A stretch of 64,000 nt of DNA, taken from the NCBI GenBank assembly GCA_035934405.1, contig DASYXW010000044.1, positions 1 to 64,000 on the forward strand. The letters are read 5' to 3'. Below the pieces are notes generated by a model. That model saw only the letters and a program-made list of their open reading frames with translations. It was not told where the DNA came from and ran no database searches. Of this stretch, positions 7,330 through 18,957 are shown piece after piece (the stretch's first letter is position 1; each line of letters starts with the position of its first letter). The translations under genes were made by a program, and so were the position numbers. This DNA comes from DASYXW01 sp035934405. GTDB lineage: Bacteria; Acidobacteriota; Terriglobia; UBA7540.

Positions 7330-8286
7330 CTACCGGCGCAGTACAACGTAGTTGCTGATGCCGTAGCCCAGCACCGCGCCCGCAAACACGTCGGACGGAA
7401 AGTGGGCCCGCAGCGAAATCCGCGAGAAGCCAACCGCGGCGGCCAGGCCGTAGGCAACCCACGGCACCCACCGATGCCGGGCGTAGCGCTTCGCAAAAAC
7501 CGTGGCGATGGAAAAGGCGGCGATCTCATGCCCCGACGGAAAGCTTCCCCGGCCACTTAGCAAGCCGCCGCCCCGGCTCTCGAAGAACGTATCATTGAAG
7601 CCAGACGAAGGCGGAACGTCGCGCGGGCGCAGCCTGCGATCGACGCTCTTCATGACGGTCGTGAGCAGTTCCGAATCAATCACCGCCTCGCCCACCAGAA
7701 GCGCCGTCTGCTGATCGTACTTGCGATGGCGGGCCAGCGCGACGGCGTAGAACGACAGCGGAACAAGCGTCAGCCCTAGCGATGTGTTGCGCCCGCTGAA
7801 AGCGGTATTGAACCCCGTGAAGGCTTTGGTGGTGCGGAAATAAGACGAATCATGAGGATCGAGCGCCACCAGCGCCGCGGTTCCGGCAACGAAACCAAGA
7901 GCCGGCTTCCAATGGTGGCCCTGCGCGACATGGATGGGAAACAGCCAGATCAGCTTCTGGTCGCTGAGGACGTTGGGAATCATCAGCTTCCAGGAGACTT
8001 GACGGTCTGCCGCCGAGACTGGCCCGCCGCCGGAGGGCAAGGAGGGCGCGGACAGTGAAGCCGCCAGGGGCACGGAACCCAAACTGGCTTTGGTACGCCC
8101 GGCCGGGAGAGCCGCAACCGGCGAAGCTACGTTCCGGGCCGCCTTCTGGAGCTCGAACCCGGACGTCGTGCCGGCGCAGAAGACCCCTGCCAGCAGGAAA
8201 ACGAAACCAGCGGCGTCGCTAGCCGACAGCAACCGGCGCGATGCGGCACCTCTTCTACGCCATTCGAACCTGGCGATGTTCGCCAT
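7330..8286 (-). CDS. PAP2-family membrane phosphatase
   Basis: The C-terminal half carries the three phosphatase signatures of the PAP2/haloperoxidase superfamily: KSVDRRLRP, SFPSGHEIAAFS with the catalytic His, and RISLRAHFPSDVFAGA with the second His. An N-terminal hydrophobic segment at about residues 25-40 and several later hydrophobic stretches suggest membrane association. Substrates of such enzymes range from undecaprenyl pyrophosphate to phosphatidic acid and cannot be told from sequence. The N-terminal 100 residues are low in recognisable features. It sits between DUF2911 and deoB on the same strand. Confidence 0.85.
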   Translation of the reverse strand: MANIARFEWRRRGAASRRLLSASDAAGFVFLLAGVFCAGTTSGFELQKAARNVASPVAALPAGRTKASLGSVPLAASLSAPSLPSGGGPVSAADRQVSWKLMIPNVLSDQKLIWLFPIHVAQGHHWKPALGFVAGTAALVALDPHDSSYFRTTKAFTGFNTAFSGRNTSLGLTLVPLSFYAVALARHRKYDQQTALLVGEAVIDSELLTTVMKSVDRRLRPRDVPPSSGFNDTFFESRGGGLLSGRGSFPSGHEIAAFSIATVFAKRYARHRWVPWVAYGLAAAVGFSRISLRAHFPSDVFAGAVLGYGISNYVVLRR

Positions 8287-8322
8287 TCGGGCCGTCCGCG
8301 AACCCTCAGCACAGACGAGACA

Positions 8323-8844
8323 CTACTTGGCCTTGAAGGTGGTCGAGAGCTCCATGTTACCCCACTGGATCGAAATCTCGCCGTCACCGTGTTCCTTTTC
8401 GAGCTTGATCGTCACCTGTTGCGCCGAGCCTTCCTTTTCGGCCTTGAGCGGCACCGAGGCGAAGTCCTGCGCCGGATCATGGCTCGTGCCCCATTGCCCG
8501 TGCTGCTTGTTGAAGACTAGCTTCCAGGAGTTGTCGGCCTGCTTCTGCGCCCACAGGCTGTAGTCGCCCTTGGGAACGGCGACATCTCCGAACGCGAGGT
8601 CGCCTGAAGTTGAAAACGTAGTGGACTTGTCAGCACCGAGGCGCCAAAAGCCGCCCGCCGGCAACTGACCCAGCAAGGCATCCACGGTTCGGCCGTTCAG
8701 AGATGGCCTGCCGTATTCCACCGACACCTTCGTGCCGTTCAGATCAACCGCCGCCTTGCCTCGGGGATTGTTCTGCGCGAACAGCGTAGGACTCAACACC
8801 GCCGTCGCCGCGACCACCAGTACCGCAACCCATGCTCGCTTCAT
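8323..8844 (-). CDS. DUF2911 secreted protein
   Basis: The 173-residue product has a cleavable-looking signal peptide (MKRAWVAVLVVAATAVL, with a site near LFAQ) and then a DUF2911 domain with VEYGRPSLNGR, WRLGADKSTTF and PKGDYSLWA. The family is common in acidobacteria and Bacteroidota and has no defined activity. AGGAGAA lies a few bases upstream of the ATG. It is placed between the M28 peptidase and PAP2 genes on the same strand, but spacing of about 100 bp to the former leaves room for a separate promoter. Confidence 0.85.
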   Translation of the reverse strand: MKRAWVAVLVVAATAVLSPTLFAQNNPRGKAAVDLNGTKVSVEYGRPSLNGRTVDALLGQLPAGGFWRLGADKSTTFSTSGDLAFGDVAVPKGDYSLWAQKQADNSWKLVFNKQHGQWGTSHDPAQDFASVPLKAEKEGSAQQVTIKLEKEHGDGEISIQWGNMELSTTFKAK

Positions 8845-8948
8845 GATTTTCTCCTTTTTGGGGCGAGGCGTTTCCGCCGCCGCCCGTTTGCTTTAATTGC
8901 CCTCCGGCCACTGCGCGCCCAAACAACGAGCACCCTGGCGCAAAGATG

Positions 8949-11225
<2,277 letters not shown>

Positions 11226-11239
11226 GAGGGTTCTCCGTT

Positions 11240-13441
11240 CTACAAGTTTTGTTTGAAAAAGTCCACCAGGCGCTGGCTGAGAAAGTCACGGATCGCCTCA
11301 CCCTGAAAGCCGTGCTTCTGTCCCGGCTGAATGTAGAGCTCGAAAGGATGCTGCGCGTTCACCAGAGCGGCGAGAAAGTTCATCGTGTTCTGCATGTGAA
11401 CGTTGTCGTCGTCCGTGCCGTGGATGATGAGCACCTTGGCTTTCAGTTTGTCCGCCGCTTCGAGAGGCGAAGAGTCCTTGTAGCCCTCGGGATTCTCGCC
11501 CGGCGTCCGCATATAGCGCTCGGTGTAGATGCTGTCGTAGAACTTCCAGTCGGTCACCGGCCCGCCGGCCGCCCCGCACTTGAAAACGTCGGGCGCGTGA
11601 GTAAGGGCGTAGAGCGTCATGTAGCCTCCATACGACCAGCCCCAGATCGCCAGACGGTGAGCGTCCACAAACGGCAGCGATTTCAGGTAAGCAACACCGT
11701 CGAGCTGGTCGGCAAGCTCGTGTTGACCCATGTGCTCGAAGATGGCCGATTCCCAGGCGTGCCCCCGTCCCCAGGAGCCGCGATTATCGAGCTGCCACAC
11801 CAGGAACCCTTCCTGGGCGAACAACTGATCCTCGAGGCCGGTAACGCCAAAGCGATTTTGAATCATCTGAACGTGTGGACCGCCGTAGACGTCGACGATG
11901 ACCGGATACTTCTTCTTGGGATTGAAATCCGCCGGCTTGAGCAGCCGGGCATACAGCGTGGCGCCGTCCCGCGCCTTCACTTCCACAAACTCCGTCTTGC
12001 CAAGAGTGTACTCATCGAGATGGTTTTCCCACTTGCTGATCGTGGCGACCGCCGCGCCGCTCGACTTCAGCAAGCGCGTTTCCGGTGGCGTCTCGAGGTT
12101 CGAGAATGTATCAACAAAATAGCCGCCGTCCGGCGAAACATCAAAAGAATGCGATCCCGGCTGTTGTGTCAGGCGTTCCATCGCGCCGCCATCCACCCGG
12201 ACGCGATACACCTGCCGTTCGCGGGGATCGGGGTTGGTGGAGGCGAAGTACACCCATCCGGTTTTGTCGTCCACCTGAAACATCGGCGCGTTCGAAAAAG
12301 CCGGATGGTCGATCATCCAATTGCCCGACGTGAGCTGCTTGATCACATCGCCGTCAGCGCCACAGAGGTAGAGATGCAGCCAGCCGTCACGCTCCGACAG
12401 CCACAGAAAGCGGCCGTCAGCGAGGAAGCGCGGCGGATCGAGCGAGTTGATCCAGTAGGGATCCTTCTCGGTCAAAAGCACGCGGTCGGTTCCGGTCGCA
12501 ACATCCCACAGGCGAACCTTCAACTCATTCTGAGCGCGATTCATGGTGAGAAATGAAACACTCTTCGAGTCCGGCGTCCAGGTGAGCGATGGCCCGAAGT
12601 ATTCCAGGCTCGAATCGTGCAGCGATAACGTCCAGCTCTTGGAGTCGCCCGTTTCCACCGACACAGCATGCAGCGACGGCAGCGGATTCGGGTCGCCCGC
12701 TTGGGGAAACCGCTCTTCGGTGAGGCTGACGTGGGTCTCCAGGTAGTGGGTGAGCGGGTATTTCGGCACCGGCGAGTCGTCGAGGCGAAGGTAAGCGATG
12801 ATCTTGCCGTCGGGCGACCATTCATAGGCGCGGCCCGTGGCGCGATTGGCAAGCTCCTCTTCGTACACCCAATCCAGCTTGCCGTCGAGCACGTCCACGT
12901 TGCCGTCCGTGGTAAGTTGTTTGAGCAGGCCGGTCTTGAGGTCAATCGAGTAGATGTTGTTGCGCTCGACGAACGCCATGCGGTCCCCGGTGGGGGAAAA
13001 CGTCGCGTCTTCCTTCTCTTCCGGATCGTCGGTGAGGCGCCGTTCGGCGCCGCTCGCCGCGTCCACCAGCCACAGATCGCGGTGGTCGTCGAGCAGGAGC
13101 CGGTCACCTTGCGGCGACCACTGATAGGAGAAAAGATTCAGCTTGGGATCGCCGGCCGACGGCTGGAGCAGAGTGCGTTCCTGCTTGCTCTCCGCGTCGT
13201 AGCTCATGAGGCTCGTCTTCATGTCTTTGCCCGAGCCCTGGCGTCGGATGTAAGTAAGCTCATGGGCGCCTGGCCGCCACGCCAGAGCGAAGATGCCGGG
13301 CGCCACCAGCCGGTCGCCGTGGGAGATAATCTCGGCGGTCAGCCGCTTCTTGCCGTTTTGGGCACGCGCCATCGTTGCGGGCCAGGTGAACCAAACCGCG
13401 AAGGCTAACAGAGCGGCGGGAACCACGTTCGAACGCTTCAT
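11240..13441 (-). CDS. Secreted S9B dipeptidyl peptidase IV-like protein
   Basis: A 733-residue serine exopeptidase with a signal peptide, an eight-bladed beta-propeller segment and an alpha/beta-hydrolase domain. The catalytic triad is visible as S613 (GWSYGGY), D688 (HGTDDDNVH) and H720 (QKHGF). The glutamate pair that binds the peptide N-terminus in DPP IV is present in DWVYEEE (E195, E196), which supports release of N-terminal dipeptides, typically X-Pro. The length matches DPP IV enzymes of acidobacteria and Bacteroidota. It is followed after 14 bp by the M28 peptidase. Substrate preference is inferred from the motif. Confidence 0.94.
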   Translation of the reverse strand: MKRSNVVPAALLAFAVWFTWPATMARAQNGKKRLTAEIISHGDRLVAPGIFALAWRPGAHELTYIRRQGSGKDMKTSLMSYDAESKQERTLLQPSAGDPKLNLFSYQWSPQGDRLLLDDHRDLWLVDAASGAERRLTDDPEEKEDATFSPTGDRMAFVERNNIYSIDLKTGLLKQLTTDGNVDVLDGKLDWVYEEELANRATGRAYEWSPDGKIIAYLRLDDSPVPKYPLTHYLETHVSLTEERFPQAGDPNPLPSLHAVSVETGDSKSWTLSLHDSSLEYFGPSLTWTPDSKSVSFLTMNRAQNELKVRLWDVATGTDRVLLTEKDPYWINSLDPPRFLADGRFLWLSERDGWLHLYLCGADGDVIKQLTSGNWMIDHPAFSNAPMFQVDDKTGWVYFASTNPDPRERQVYRVRVDGGAMERLTQQPGSHSFDVSPDGGYFVDTFSNLETPPETRLLKSSGAAVATISKWENHLDEYTLGKTEFVEVKARDGATLYARLLKPADFNPKKKYPVIVDVYGGPHVQMIQNRFGVTGLEDQLFAQEGFLVWQLDNRGSWGRGHAWESAIFEHMGQHELADQLDGVAYLKSLPFVDAHRLAIWGWSYGGYMTLYALTHAPDVFKCGAAGGPVTDWKFYDSIYTERYMRTPGENPEGYKDSSPLEAADKLKAKVLIIHGTDDDNVHMQNTMNFLAALVNAQHPFELYIQPGQKHGFQGEAIRDFLSQRLVDFFKQNL

Positions 13442-13520
13442 GATTTTCCTCGGGAAAGGATTCGTTGGAGAAGGACGCCCAGAAGGATGAGGCGGCCCGG
13501 TGACCGAATCGAGGCCGCCG

Positions 13521-14120
13521 TCAGTGCGTCAGCACCGCGAGCTTCACCTTTTCCACTTTCAGGTCCGACTTCAGAACGCCGAACTCAGTAGTATTTGACA
13601 GCTTCACGTTCTCGTAGCGCTTTGCCTTCAAATCGTAGACCTCGCAAATGTCGAAGGGCCGCGAATAGATGTGCAGCGTTACGGCGCGCGACCCGAACGA
13701 GGTGGGATTCGAAACCTTGTGAATCGGCTCCTCGGGATCGACTTCGGCCGCACGATCGGCGTCAATAATGTAGTGTGTCGTCGGCTCCAGCTCGCAGAAG
13801 CCCGTGGACGCATCCTTGCGAATCAGCTTGAAATTGTGCACCTGGACTCTGCCGTACGCCATCGCCATCCAGCAGCGCTGCTCGCGATGGTTGTGAATGA
13901 CGCTCGCTTGCCCGATCTCCCAGCAGATGGCGATGAGCTCGAACAGCGGCGTGCGGTGGATGAGATTACGCGTGTAATGCTCCGGGCCAAAGTACAAGTA
14001 GGGTTCGAGGCTGTCGATGTCAACCCGGTTGCGCTGCACGAAGTCAAGAACGCCGGAGTGAGTAAAGTCGCGCTCAGGAATCGCGCTGAGATCCGCTGCA
14101 AACGTCTTGATGTTCATCAT
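13521..14120 (-). CDS. Cysteine dioxygenase
   Basis: A 199-residue cupin that oxidises cysteine to cysteine sulfinate with a mononuclear iron. The iron ligands are H76 and H78 (VIHNHREQRC) and H150 (VTLHIYS). C83 and Y152 are placed as the Cys-Tyr crosslink pair of cysteine dioxygenase, which favours true CDO over thiol dioxygenases lacking the Cys. The ATG at 14120 is chosen; an ATG at 14117 or a TTG at 14162 are alternatives. The gene sits alone between the S9 peptidase and the RluD-type gene on the same strand, where it could handle cysteine released by peptidases (inference). Confidence 0.9.
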   Translation of the reverse strand: MMNIKTFAADLSAIPERDFTHSGVLDFVQRNRVDIDSLEPYLYFGPEHYTRNLIHRTPLFELIAICWEIGQASVIHNHREQRCWMAMAYGRVQVHNFKLIRKDASTGFCELEPTTHYIIDADRAAEVDPEEPIHKVSNPTSFGSRAVTLHIYSRPFDICEVYDLKAKRYENVKLSNTTEFGVLKSDLKVEKVKLAVLTH

Positions 14121-14200
14121 AGCCCCAAGAGCATAATGCCTTCCGAACCAATCTTCAAGCAAAACGGCATGGCAGGCGTCCCAAAACCGCCGCGGTCCAT

Positions 14201-15181
14201 TCAGCCGGATGCAGTCCTGCCGGATTCAAGGGTCTCGATCCACCCCTGCAGCTCGGCCGGAAGCGGCGCCTCGAACTGCATCGTCTGTCCGGTGCGCGGA
14301 TGGCGAAACTCGATGGCGGCGGCGTGCAGGAAATTGCGCGCCAGGGTTTCGACTTCTCTGCCCGCGATCGCGAAGCGCGCCGGCGCGCCGTAGAGCGTGT
14401 CACCGGCAATGGGATGCCCGAGGGAAGACAAGTGAACTCGAATCTGGTGCGTGCGGCCGGTGAGCGGTTCGGCTTCGACGAGGGTAAAACGCGCGAACCG
14501 TTTGAGCACCCTGTAGCGCGTGCTCGCCTCGCGGGCTCCGATCCCGCCCGGCCGCATGCGGATGCGCCGGCGAGGGTCGCGCCCGACCGGCTTGGCGATC
14601 TCGCCGCGGCCATGCGGCATCACGCCATGAACCAAAGCAAGGTAACGCTTGTGGACCTCGCGCGCCTTGAACTGCGCCGAGAGGCTGCGGTGCGCTGCAT
14701 CGTTCTTGGCCACGACCACCAGCCCGGAGGTCATGCGGTCGAGCCGGTGCACGATTCCCGGACGCAACTCGCCACCCGCGGTCGAAAGCGACTTGCTCCT
14801 GCCGGGGTTGCCCTGCCGGCCGATATGATGAAGCAGCGCGTTCACCAGTGTGCCGGACTTCACTCCCGCCCCCACGTGGACCACCATATCCGCCGGCTTG
14901 TTGACCACCAGAAGGTCATCATCTTCGTAGAGGATTTCGAGCGGCAGGTCCTCCGGCTCGGCTCGGATTTCGTGGCGCGCCGCCCGGATCATCACCCGCG
15001 CACCGCTTTCGAGTATCTCTCCCGCCTTGTACGCCGCGCGAGGCCCAACGGCCACCGCGCCCGACTTCACCTGCCGCTGCACCTGGTTGCGGCTCCAGTC
15101 CGGCATGTGGCGGGCAAGAAACACGTCAAGGCGCGTGCCGGATTCCGCGGGGCTGACGGTGAATTCGCGAACGTCTGACAT
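14201..15181 (-). CDS. rluD: RluA/RluD-family pseudouridine synthase
   Basis: The 326-residue product has an N-terminal S4-like RNA-binding domain (TRLDVFLARHMPDWSR) and the RluA catalytic domain with HRLDRMTSGLVVVAKN, in which D148 is the catalytic aspartate. LTGRTHQIRVHLSSLGHPI completes the family pattern. It should isomerise uridines in 23S rRNA, most likely the helix 69 sites of RluD, although RluC-type specificity cannot be excluded. The ATG at 15181 lies 4 bp beyond the lspA stop, so the pair is co-translated as in many bacteria. Confidence 0.9.
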   Translation of the reverse strand: MSDVREFTVSPAESGTRLDVFLARHMPDWSRNQVQRQVKSGAVAVGPRAAYKAGEILESGARVMIRAARHEIRAEPEDLPLEILYEDDDLLVVNKPADMVVHVGAGVKSGTLVNALLHHIGRQGNPGRSKSLSTAGGELRPGIVHRLDRMTSGLVVVAKNDAAHRSLSAQFKAREVHKRYLALVHGVMPHGRGEIAKPVGRDPRRRIRMRPGGIGAREASTRYRVLKRFARFTLVEAEPLTGRTHQIRVHLSSLGHPIAGDTLYGAPARFAIAGREVETLARNFLHAAAIEFRHPRTGQTMQFEAPLPAELQGWIETLESGRTASG

Positions 15182-15185
15182 GGAG

Positions 15186-15698
15186 CTACTTGTGTTCCGC
15201 CTCGGCCAACACGACCTGCAGGATGAGGAATCCCGCGCCCACCACGATGGCGCTGTCCGCCAGGTTGAACGTGAACCAGTGGTAAGCGCGGTAGTAGAAA
15301 TCGAGGAAATCCACCACGCGTCCGTAACGGATGCGGTCGAGCAGGTTGCTGACCGCGCCGCCAAGCACCAGCGCCAGCCCCACGCCCGCTTCCCACTGCA
15401 GCCGCCGGCTCTTCCACACGATGCCCACAACCGAGGCAATTAACGCGGCGGAGATCAAGACCAGCACGGCCGTCTTCCAGGGCGCCGGCGAGTCGGCGAA
15501 CAGCCCAAAGGCAGCGCCGGGATTCTTGGTGTGGGTGAGATTGAAGAAGTGAGGAATGACGGGAATCACGGAATACTGAGGAATCGAGCGCTCCACCATC
15601 GCCTTCGTCGCCTGGTCGCCGGCAAAGACGAGGATGGAGACGGCGGCGTAAACAAAGCGCGAAATACGGTGGACGCGAGCGACGAGTGCTTCTGACAT
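15186..15698 (-). CDS. lspA: Lipoprotein signal peptidase (signal peptidase II)
   Basis: A 170-residue polytopic membrane aspartyl peptidase that cleaves signal peptides of lipid-modified prolipoproteins. Family boxes are GDQATK, NPGAAFG, GGAVSNLLDR with catalytic D121, VVDFLDF and FNLADSAI with catalytic D148. Four hydrophobic segments are evident. It lies between ileS and the RluD-type gene, the classic ileS-lspA-rluD order. Lipoprotein clients in this window include the TPR protein and the sugar-binding protein. Confidence 0.95.
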   Translation of the reverse strand: MSEALVARVHRISRFVYAAVSILVFAGDQATKAMVERSIPQYSVIPVIPHFFNLTHTKNPGAAFGLFADSPAPWKTAVLVLISAALIASVVGIVWKSRRLQWEAGVGLALVLGGAVSNLLDRIRYGRVVDFLDFYYRAYHWFTFNLADSAIVVGAGFLILQVVLAEAEHK

Positions 15699-15810
15699 AA
15701 GAGCCGTGGTCAGTGGTTAGTGGTCGGTTCCGTTGGTTTCGGCAGGCGGCTGAAAGAACCTGACGCCAGTGTCATCCTGAGCGCAGCGTTCCGGTAAGTG
15801 TGGGACCACC

Positions 15811-18768
15811 TCACTTCTGGCTCCTGACTCCTGACTCCTGACTCCTGCTTTCTATCTCCTTGAGCGCCGCCGAGCAACGCTCACACACTTCAGGATAGCG
15901 CGCATCCTCTCCGACGTGCTCGGAATAGTTCCAGCAGCGCGCGCACTTCTTGCCGGCTGCCTTCTCCACCTTGATGCGCAGCCCGGCCACGGCGGTGTCC
16001 CGCGCACCATCGATCCGTGACCCCAACCCGGCTTGCGACACGATGAAGAGCGCCGGCAGGTGCGGCTCATATTCTTCGAGCAGCGACTTGAGCGTGGGCC
16101 CGGAGCCGTCATCCGAGGTGCGGGCTTCTGGCGCGACCTCCAGCAGGACCCTGGCTTCGAGCCCGCCGCCAATGAGCTTCTCGTTGCGCGCTCCTTCGAG
16201 CGCCTTTAGCACCTCATTGCGAATCGCTATCAATTGTGGCCAGTTCTCGAGCCGTGTCTCGATTCGGTCAGGCAAATCGTCGGTCAGGCTGAAGGGCTCG
16301 ATAAATTGCGCCACGTGCACGCTCGATTCGCGGATTCCTGTAGCAGCGGTCTCCGGCCGCCGGTCCGACATCGCCGCTGCGGAGCGCTCGCCAGGCAGAT
16401 GTGACCACACTTCTTCCGCCGTGAAGGACAGGATCGGCGCCACAGCCCGAGCCAGCGCGTCGGCAATGCGGTAGAGCGCGGTCTGCCCGGCTCGGCGCCG
16501 CGTGGACTTTGCCGGCAACGTGTAAAGCCGGTCTTTGAGAATGTCGAAGTAAAACGCGCTCAGGTCAATGGTGGCAAAGTCGTAGAGCGCCCGGTAGGCT
16601 TTGTGAAAGGCGAACTCCTCATAAGCCTTACCAACTTCTGCGAGCACCTCTTCGGTGCGCACCAGCGCCCAGGCGTCAATTTCCTCCAACCCTTCACCGC
16701 TAACCGCGTCACGCGCCACATCGAAGTCATACAAGTTCGAGAGGCAATAGCGAAAAGTATTGCGAAACTTTCGATAAGCTTCCGAGAGCCGCGCCAGGAT
16801 CTGCTCCGAAAGCACCACATCTTCCCGGAAGTCCACCGACGCCACCCAGAGGCGCACGATTTCCGCGCCGTGCGTTTTCACGACCTCGACCGGATCGACG
16901 CCGTTGCCGAGGGATTTCGACATGGCGACGCCCTTGTCGTCGAGCGTCCAGCCGTGGGTGAGCACTTGGCGGTAAGGCGCCTGGCGGCCATCCGGCGCCG
17001 CATCATGCGTGCCGAGCGCGACCAGCAGCGAGCTGTGAAACCACCCGCGATACTGGTCTCCCGCTTCGAGGTATACGTCTGCCGGCCACGGCAGGTCCGG
17101 CCGGTGGCCGAGCACGGCTGCCTGGCTCACGCCGGAATCAAACCACACGTCCAGAATGTCGGTTTCCTTGCGCAGCTTCGTGCCGCCACACTCGGGACAC
17201 TGGGTTCCCGGCAGCGCCAGTTCCTCCACCGGATGCGTGTACCAGGCGTCTGCCCCTTCCTGGCGAAAAAGCTGGATCGCCGGCTGCGACAGTCGCGCAT
17301 CGAGCAGGGGCTTCTGGCAAGTCTCGCAGTGAAACACGGTAATCGGCACGCCCCACACGCGCTGCCGCGAGACGTTCCAGTCGGGTCGCGTGGCGATCAT
17401 GTTGCCGAGACGTTCCTCGCCCCACTCGGGCGACCAGCGTACTTTCTTGATCTCCTCCAGAGCGCGCTCGCGCAACCGGTCATGGTCAATGTCAATAAAC
17501 CATTGATCGCTGGCCCGGAAGATAATGGGATTGTGGCAGCGCCAGCAGTGGGGATAGGAGTGTGTAATCGAGCCGGCCTGACCCAGCAGGGTCCCGCGTG
17601 ACTTGAGCAGCGCGATAATCGGTTCGTTGGCTTCGAAGACCCTCTTGCCTTTGTACTCCGCGAGGCCCTCCGTGATTACCCCCGACTCATCCACCGGGCA
17701 GTAGATTTCGAGGCCGTATTTGACGCCCGTCTGATAGTCCTCGCGGCCGTGGCCGGGCGCCGTGTGGACGGCGCCCGTGCCGTCTTCCGCCGTCACGTAG
17801 TCCGCCAGCACCCCGGGGACTCTGCGGTCAAGGAACGGGTGTTGCATCTCGACGCCTTCGAGCTTGCGGCCCGGAATCCGCGCCAGAATCCGCGGCGCAT
17901 CGAGACCCGTCTCTTGCATCGTCGGCCCATAGCGCCGGCTCTCGACCAGGTAGGCTTCGCCGCCTCCACCATTGCCCACCACCACGTATTCGAAATCCGG
18001 GTGGAAGGCCACCGCCATGCTGGCGGGAAGCGTCCACGGCGTGGTCGTCCAGATGATCACCGACACCTTGCGTCCGGCCAACTCGGGCGCGAGCTTGGCG
18101 GGATCGGTAAGCAGGCGGTACTTGACGTAAATTGACGGGCTGCGGTGGTTGGCGTATTCGACTTCCGCTTCCGCCAGCGCTGTCTTGTCATAGATGCACC
18201 AGTAGATGGACTTGCGCCCGCGATAGACGTATCCACGCTCGAGAAACTTCAGAAAGGTTGCCGCGGTGAGCGCCTCGTAGCCGTAGTCCATCGTGGAGTA
18301 TGGCGCGTTCCACTCACCGAAAATGCCCAGCCGGATGAATTGCTGCCTCTGCAGCTCAACGTATTTCTGCGCGTAACGGCGGCACTCCCGCCTGATCTCC
18401 ACTGCGCTCATCTGCGCCTTGCGGGACCCGAGTTCGCGGTCCACGTTAATCTCGATCGGCAGGCCGTGGCAGTCCCATCCCGGCAGGTACGGCGCGTTGA
18501 AGCCGTCCATCGTCTTGCTCTTGACGATGAAATCCTTCAGGATTTTGTTCAGGGCGTGGCCGAGGTGGATCTCGCCGTTGGCGTAGGGCGGACCGTCGTG
18601 CAGCGTGAAAAGTGGTGCGCCCCGGCGCGCGGCGCGAATCCGCCCATAGAGGTCTTCTTGCGCCCATTTGGCGAGCCACACCGGCTCCTGCTGCGGCAGA
18701 TTCGCCTTCATGGGGAAGGTGGTGCGCGGCAAGTTGAGCGTCGCCTTCAAATCGAGTGCTTGCGGCAT
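15811..18768 (-). CDS. ileS: Isoleucyl-tRNA synthetase
   Basis: A 985-residue class I synthetase that charges tRNA-Ile. The HIGH box appears as HLGH (68-71) in a GEIHLGHALNK context, the KMSKS loop as VAMSKSLGN, and the C-terminal zinc knuckle as KCARCWNYSEH with VCERCSAAL. The central editing domain is also present (CP1 region, TTTPWTLPAS). The final 15 or so residues (from about KEIESRSQES) are encoded by the heptad array at 15815-15856, so the natural C-terminus has probably been replaced or extended by repeat sequence. The lspA gene follows. No T-box leader is visible upstream. Confidence 0.97.
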   Translation of the reverse strand: MPQALDLKATLNLPRTTFPMKANLPQQEPVWLAKWAQEDLYGRIRAARRGAPLFTLHDGPPYANGEIHLGHALNKILKDFIVKSKTMDGFNAPYLPGWDCHGLPIEINVDRELGSRKAQMSAVEIRRECRRYAQKYVELQRQQFIRLGIFGEWNAPYSTMDYGYEALTAATFLKFLERGYVYRGRKSIYWCIYDKTALAEAEVEYANHRSPSIYVKYRLLTDPAKLAPELAGRKVSVIIWTTTPWTLPASMAVAFHPDFEYVVVGNGGGGEAYLVESRRYGPTMQETGLDAPRILARIPGRKLEGVEMQHPFLDRRVPGVLADYVTAEDGTGAVHTAPGHGREDYQTGVKYGLEIYCPVDESGVITEGLAEYKGKRVFEANEPIIALLKSRGTLLGQAGSITHSYPHCWRCHNPIIFRASDQWFIDIDHDRLRERALEEIKKVRWSPEWGEERLGNMIATRPDWNVSRQRVWGVPITVFHCETCQKPLLDARLSQPAIQLFRQEGADAWYTHPVEELALPGTQCPECGGTKLRKETDILDVWFDSGVSQAAVLGHRPDLPWPADVYLEAGDQYRGWFHSSLLVALGTHDAAPDGRQAPYRQVLTHGWTLDDKGVAMSKSLGNGVDPVEVVKTHGAEIVRLWVASVDFREDVVLSEQILARLSEAYRKFRNTFRYCLSNLYDFDVARDAVSGEGLEEIDAWALVRTEEVLAEVGKAYEEFAFHKAYRALYDFATIDLSAFYFDILKDRLYTLPAKSTRRRAGQTALYRIADALARAVAPILSFTAEEVWSHLPGERSAAAMSDRRPETAATGIRESSVHVAQFIEPFSLTDDLPDRIETRLENWPQLIAIRNEVLKALEGARNEKLIGGGLEARVLLEVAPEARTSDDGSGPTLKSLLEEYEPHLPALFIVSQAGLGSRIDGARDTAVAGLRIKVEKAAGKKCARCWNYSEHVGEDARYPEVCERCSAALKEIESRSQESGVRSQK
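15815..15856. repeat. Heptad array in the ileS 3' end
   Basis: Six 7-nt units can be read on the plus strand: TTCTGGC, three TCCTGAC, TCCTGCT and TTCTATC. The array sits inside the last codons of ileS and just before its TGA. It belongs to the same AGTCAGG-like family as the arrays at 36321, 55893 and 63446. Confidence 0.8.
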
Positions 18769-18860
18769 GGAGTCTCCAAGGCGGCCTAATTAATCATTAT
18801 AGACTCTTCCGGAAAGTTCGTGGGGCCGCGACCGCATCCAGATGGGAAAGGGCATGCCCG

Positions 18861-18922
18861 CGCAAAGGCGCAAAGACGAAGCTTGTGTCTCTTGGCGATC
18901 TTCGCGACTTCGCGCCTTTGCG
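18861..18922. repeat. CGCAAAG palindrome upstream of ileS
   Basis: CGCAAAGGCGC (18861-18871) pairs perfectly with GCGCCTTTGCG (18912-18922) around a 40-base loop that itself contains GACGAAG and CTTCGCG. The stretch lies downstream of the glycosylase gene and upstream of ileS, both on the minus strand. GCAAAG-rich repeats of this style are known from intergenic DNA of several phyla; a role is not established. Confidence 0.55.
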
Positions 18923-18957
18923 TGAGATGCTTTCCGTTTTTTCGGGCGTAGAAACCT

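Noticed and set aside
6122..7351. Long open frame antisense to deoB
   Set aside because: It is the mirror of a well-conserved gene; third-position GC bias in GC-rich DNA keeps antisense frames open. The encoded peptide shows no domain. The same reasoning applies to antisense frames over the M28, S9, S53, secD, E1-alpha and hemA genes.
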